Assembly (NCBI GenBank): GCA_020832965.1
Contig: JAJHRM010000036.1
Location: 1 to 14,707 of the forward strand
Direction of reading: 5' to 3'
Length of the DNA: 14,707 nucleotides
DNA from: Thermofilum sp.
GTDB lineage: Archaea > Thermoproteota > Thermoprotei > Thermofilales > Thermofilaceae
Positions 14,396 through 14,707 of this stretch are shown piece after piece. The notes beneath the pieces are model-generated. The model searched no databases, was not told the origin of the DNA, and worked only from the letters and a program-made list of their open reading frames with translations. Position 1 is the first letter of the stretch; each line of letters starts with the position of its first letter. The position numbers and the translations under genes were made by a program.

Positions 14396-14707
14396 CGCGG
14401 GGGGACGTATAGGGAGGCTGTTGTAGAGGCACTAGGGCTTATGTCCATGCTCTTCGCGTATGGCGGGGCGCCGACCTTCTGCTTAAGGTTCCTGGACAGG
14501 CTCAGCAATGATTGCTCGAATCCATGCACCTCGCCGCCAGCTACGCGTGCAGGAGGGCGAGGGAGCTCCTCGGCGAGGAGGAGAGGGGCTGGGAGCGGCG
14601 ATCTGCTTCACGGGCTTCATGGTCACGGTGGAGGAGATCGGCCACGAGAGGGGCCCGATACGCAGCATACCGCGGATGCGGGGGGAGCACAACAGGATGC
14701 TGGAGGG
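14396..14707 (+). pseudogene. Frameshifted gene remnant, possibly HEPN/AbiV-like (runs off window)
   Basis: Three successive plus-strand frames give protein-like sequence. Frame 2 (about 14396-14510) encodes 'YREAVVEALGLMSMLFAYGG' and 'FCLRFLDRLSND'. Frame 1 (about 14512-14594) encodes 'LLESMHLAASYACRRAREL' and 'LGEEERGWE'. Frame 3 (about 14595 to the end) encodes 'AAICFTGFMVTVEEIGHERG' and 'GEHNRMLEG'. Adding one base near 14512 (TT run) and one near 14595 joins them without loss. The joined pattern, a helix with 'A..LA...A..LL', then a hydrophobic helix ending 'VEEIG', then 'H', resembles HEPN-domain AbiV-type abortive-infection proteins, but I could not compare it. No convincing start codon lies before 14441. 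The gene may be decayed, or the two gaps may be sequencing errors. The 3' end is outside the window. Confidence 0.45.

Overview
The window looks like the chromosome of a hyperthermophilic archaeon of the Thermoproteota (Crenarchaeota), possibly Thermofilum-like. The grounds are an A/V-type ATP synthase, an ADP-forming acyl-CoA synthetase alpha subunit, a class III ribonucleotide reductase, an archaeal homologue of the SPOUT methyltransferase Sfm1, a candidate archaeal C/D box sRNA, and TATA boxes placed about 25 bp before start codons, which implies leaderless mRNAs. The genus is a guess.

Bases 1-5300 are energy metabolism. The end of atpC (+) meets atpK (-) tail to tail with 3 nt between stops. 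Behind atpK on the minus strand lie an unusually long atpI and an ADP-forming CoA ligase alpha subunit. An AT-rich divergent promoter region (5301-5568) separates these from nrdD (+), a class III ribonucleotide reductase with its glycyl-radical and zinc sites intact. nrdD converges with a minus-strand pair: a small four-cysteine protein and a PPP-family protein phosphatase. A DedA/VTT membrane protein follows on the same strand, then a doubtful 77-codon ORF. Pyruvate kinase (+) probably starts at 9918 as a leaderless message, 129 nt inside the longest ORF.

Bases 11316-12700 hold a possible pseudoknot behind pyk, an Sfm1/DUF431 methyltransferase, a candidate C/D box sRNA with its own TATA box, and a 98-codon gene of unknown function. 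The sRNA guides match a tRNA anticodon loop (best fit tRNA-Val(UAC), position U34) and a tRNA T-arm. This compact RNA-modification locus is the most interesting part of the conserved half.

From about 12700 to the end the base composition rises sharply in GC and the content becomes accessory. A TnpB-like protein keeps the RuvC-I and RuvC-III aspartates and a zinc ribbon, but shows no RuvC-II glutamate and has a shortened linker before the zinc ribbon. Its downstream flank is a dense run of GC-rich hairpins ending in a T-run, where the omegaRNA/right end of an IS605-type element would lie. Beyond it, running off the window, is a reading frame broken by two apparent single-base deletions. Its reconstructed product resembles a HEPN/AbiV-type abortive-infection protein. 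No tRNA, rRNA or CRISPR array was found.
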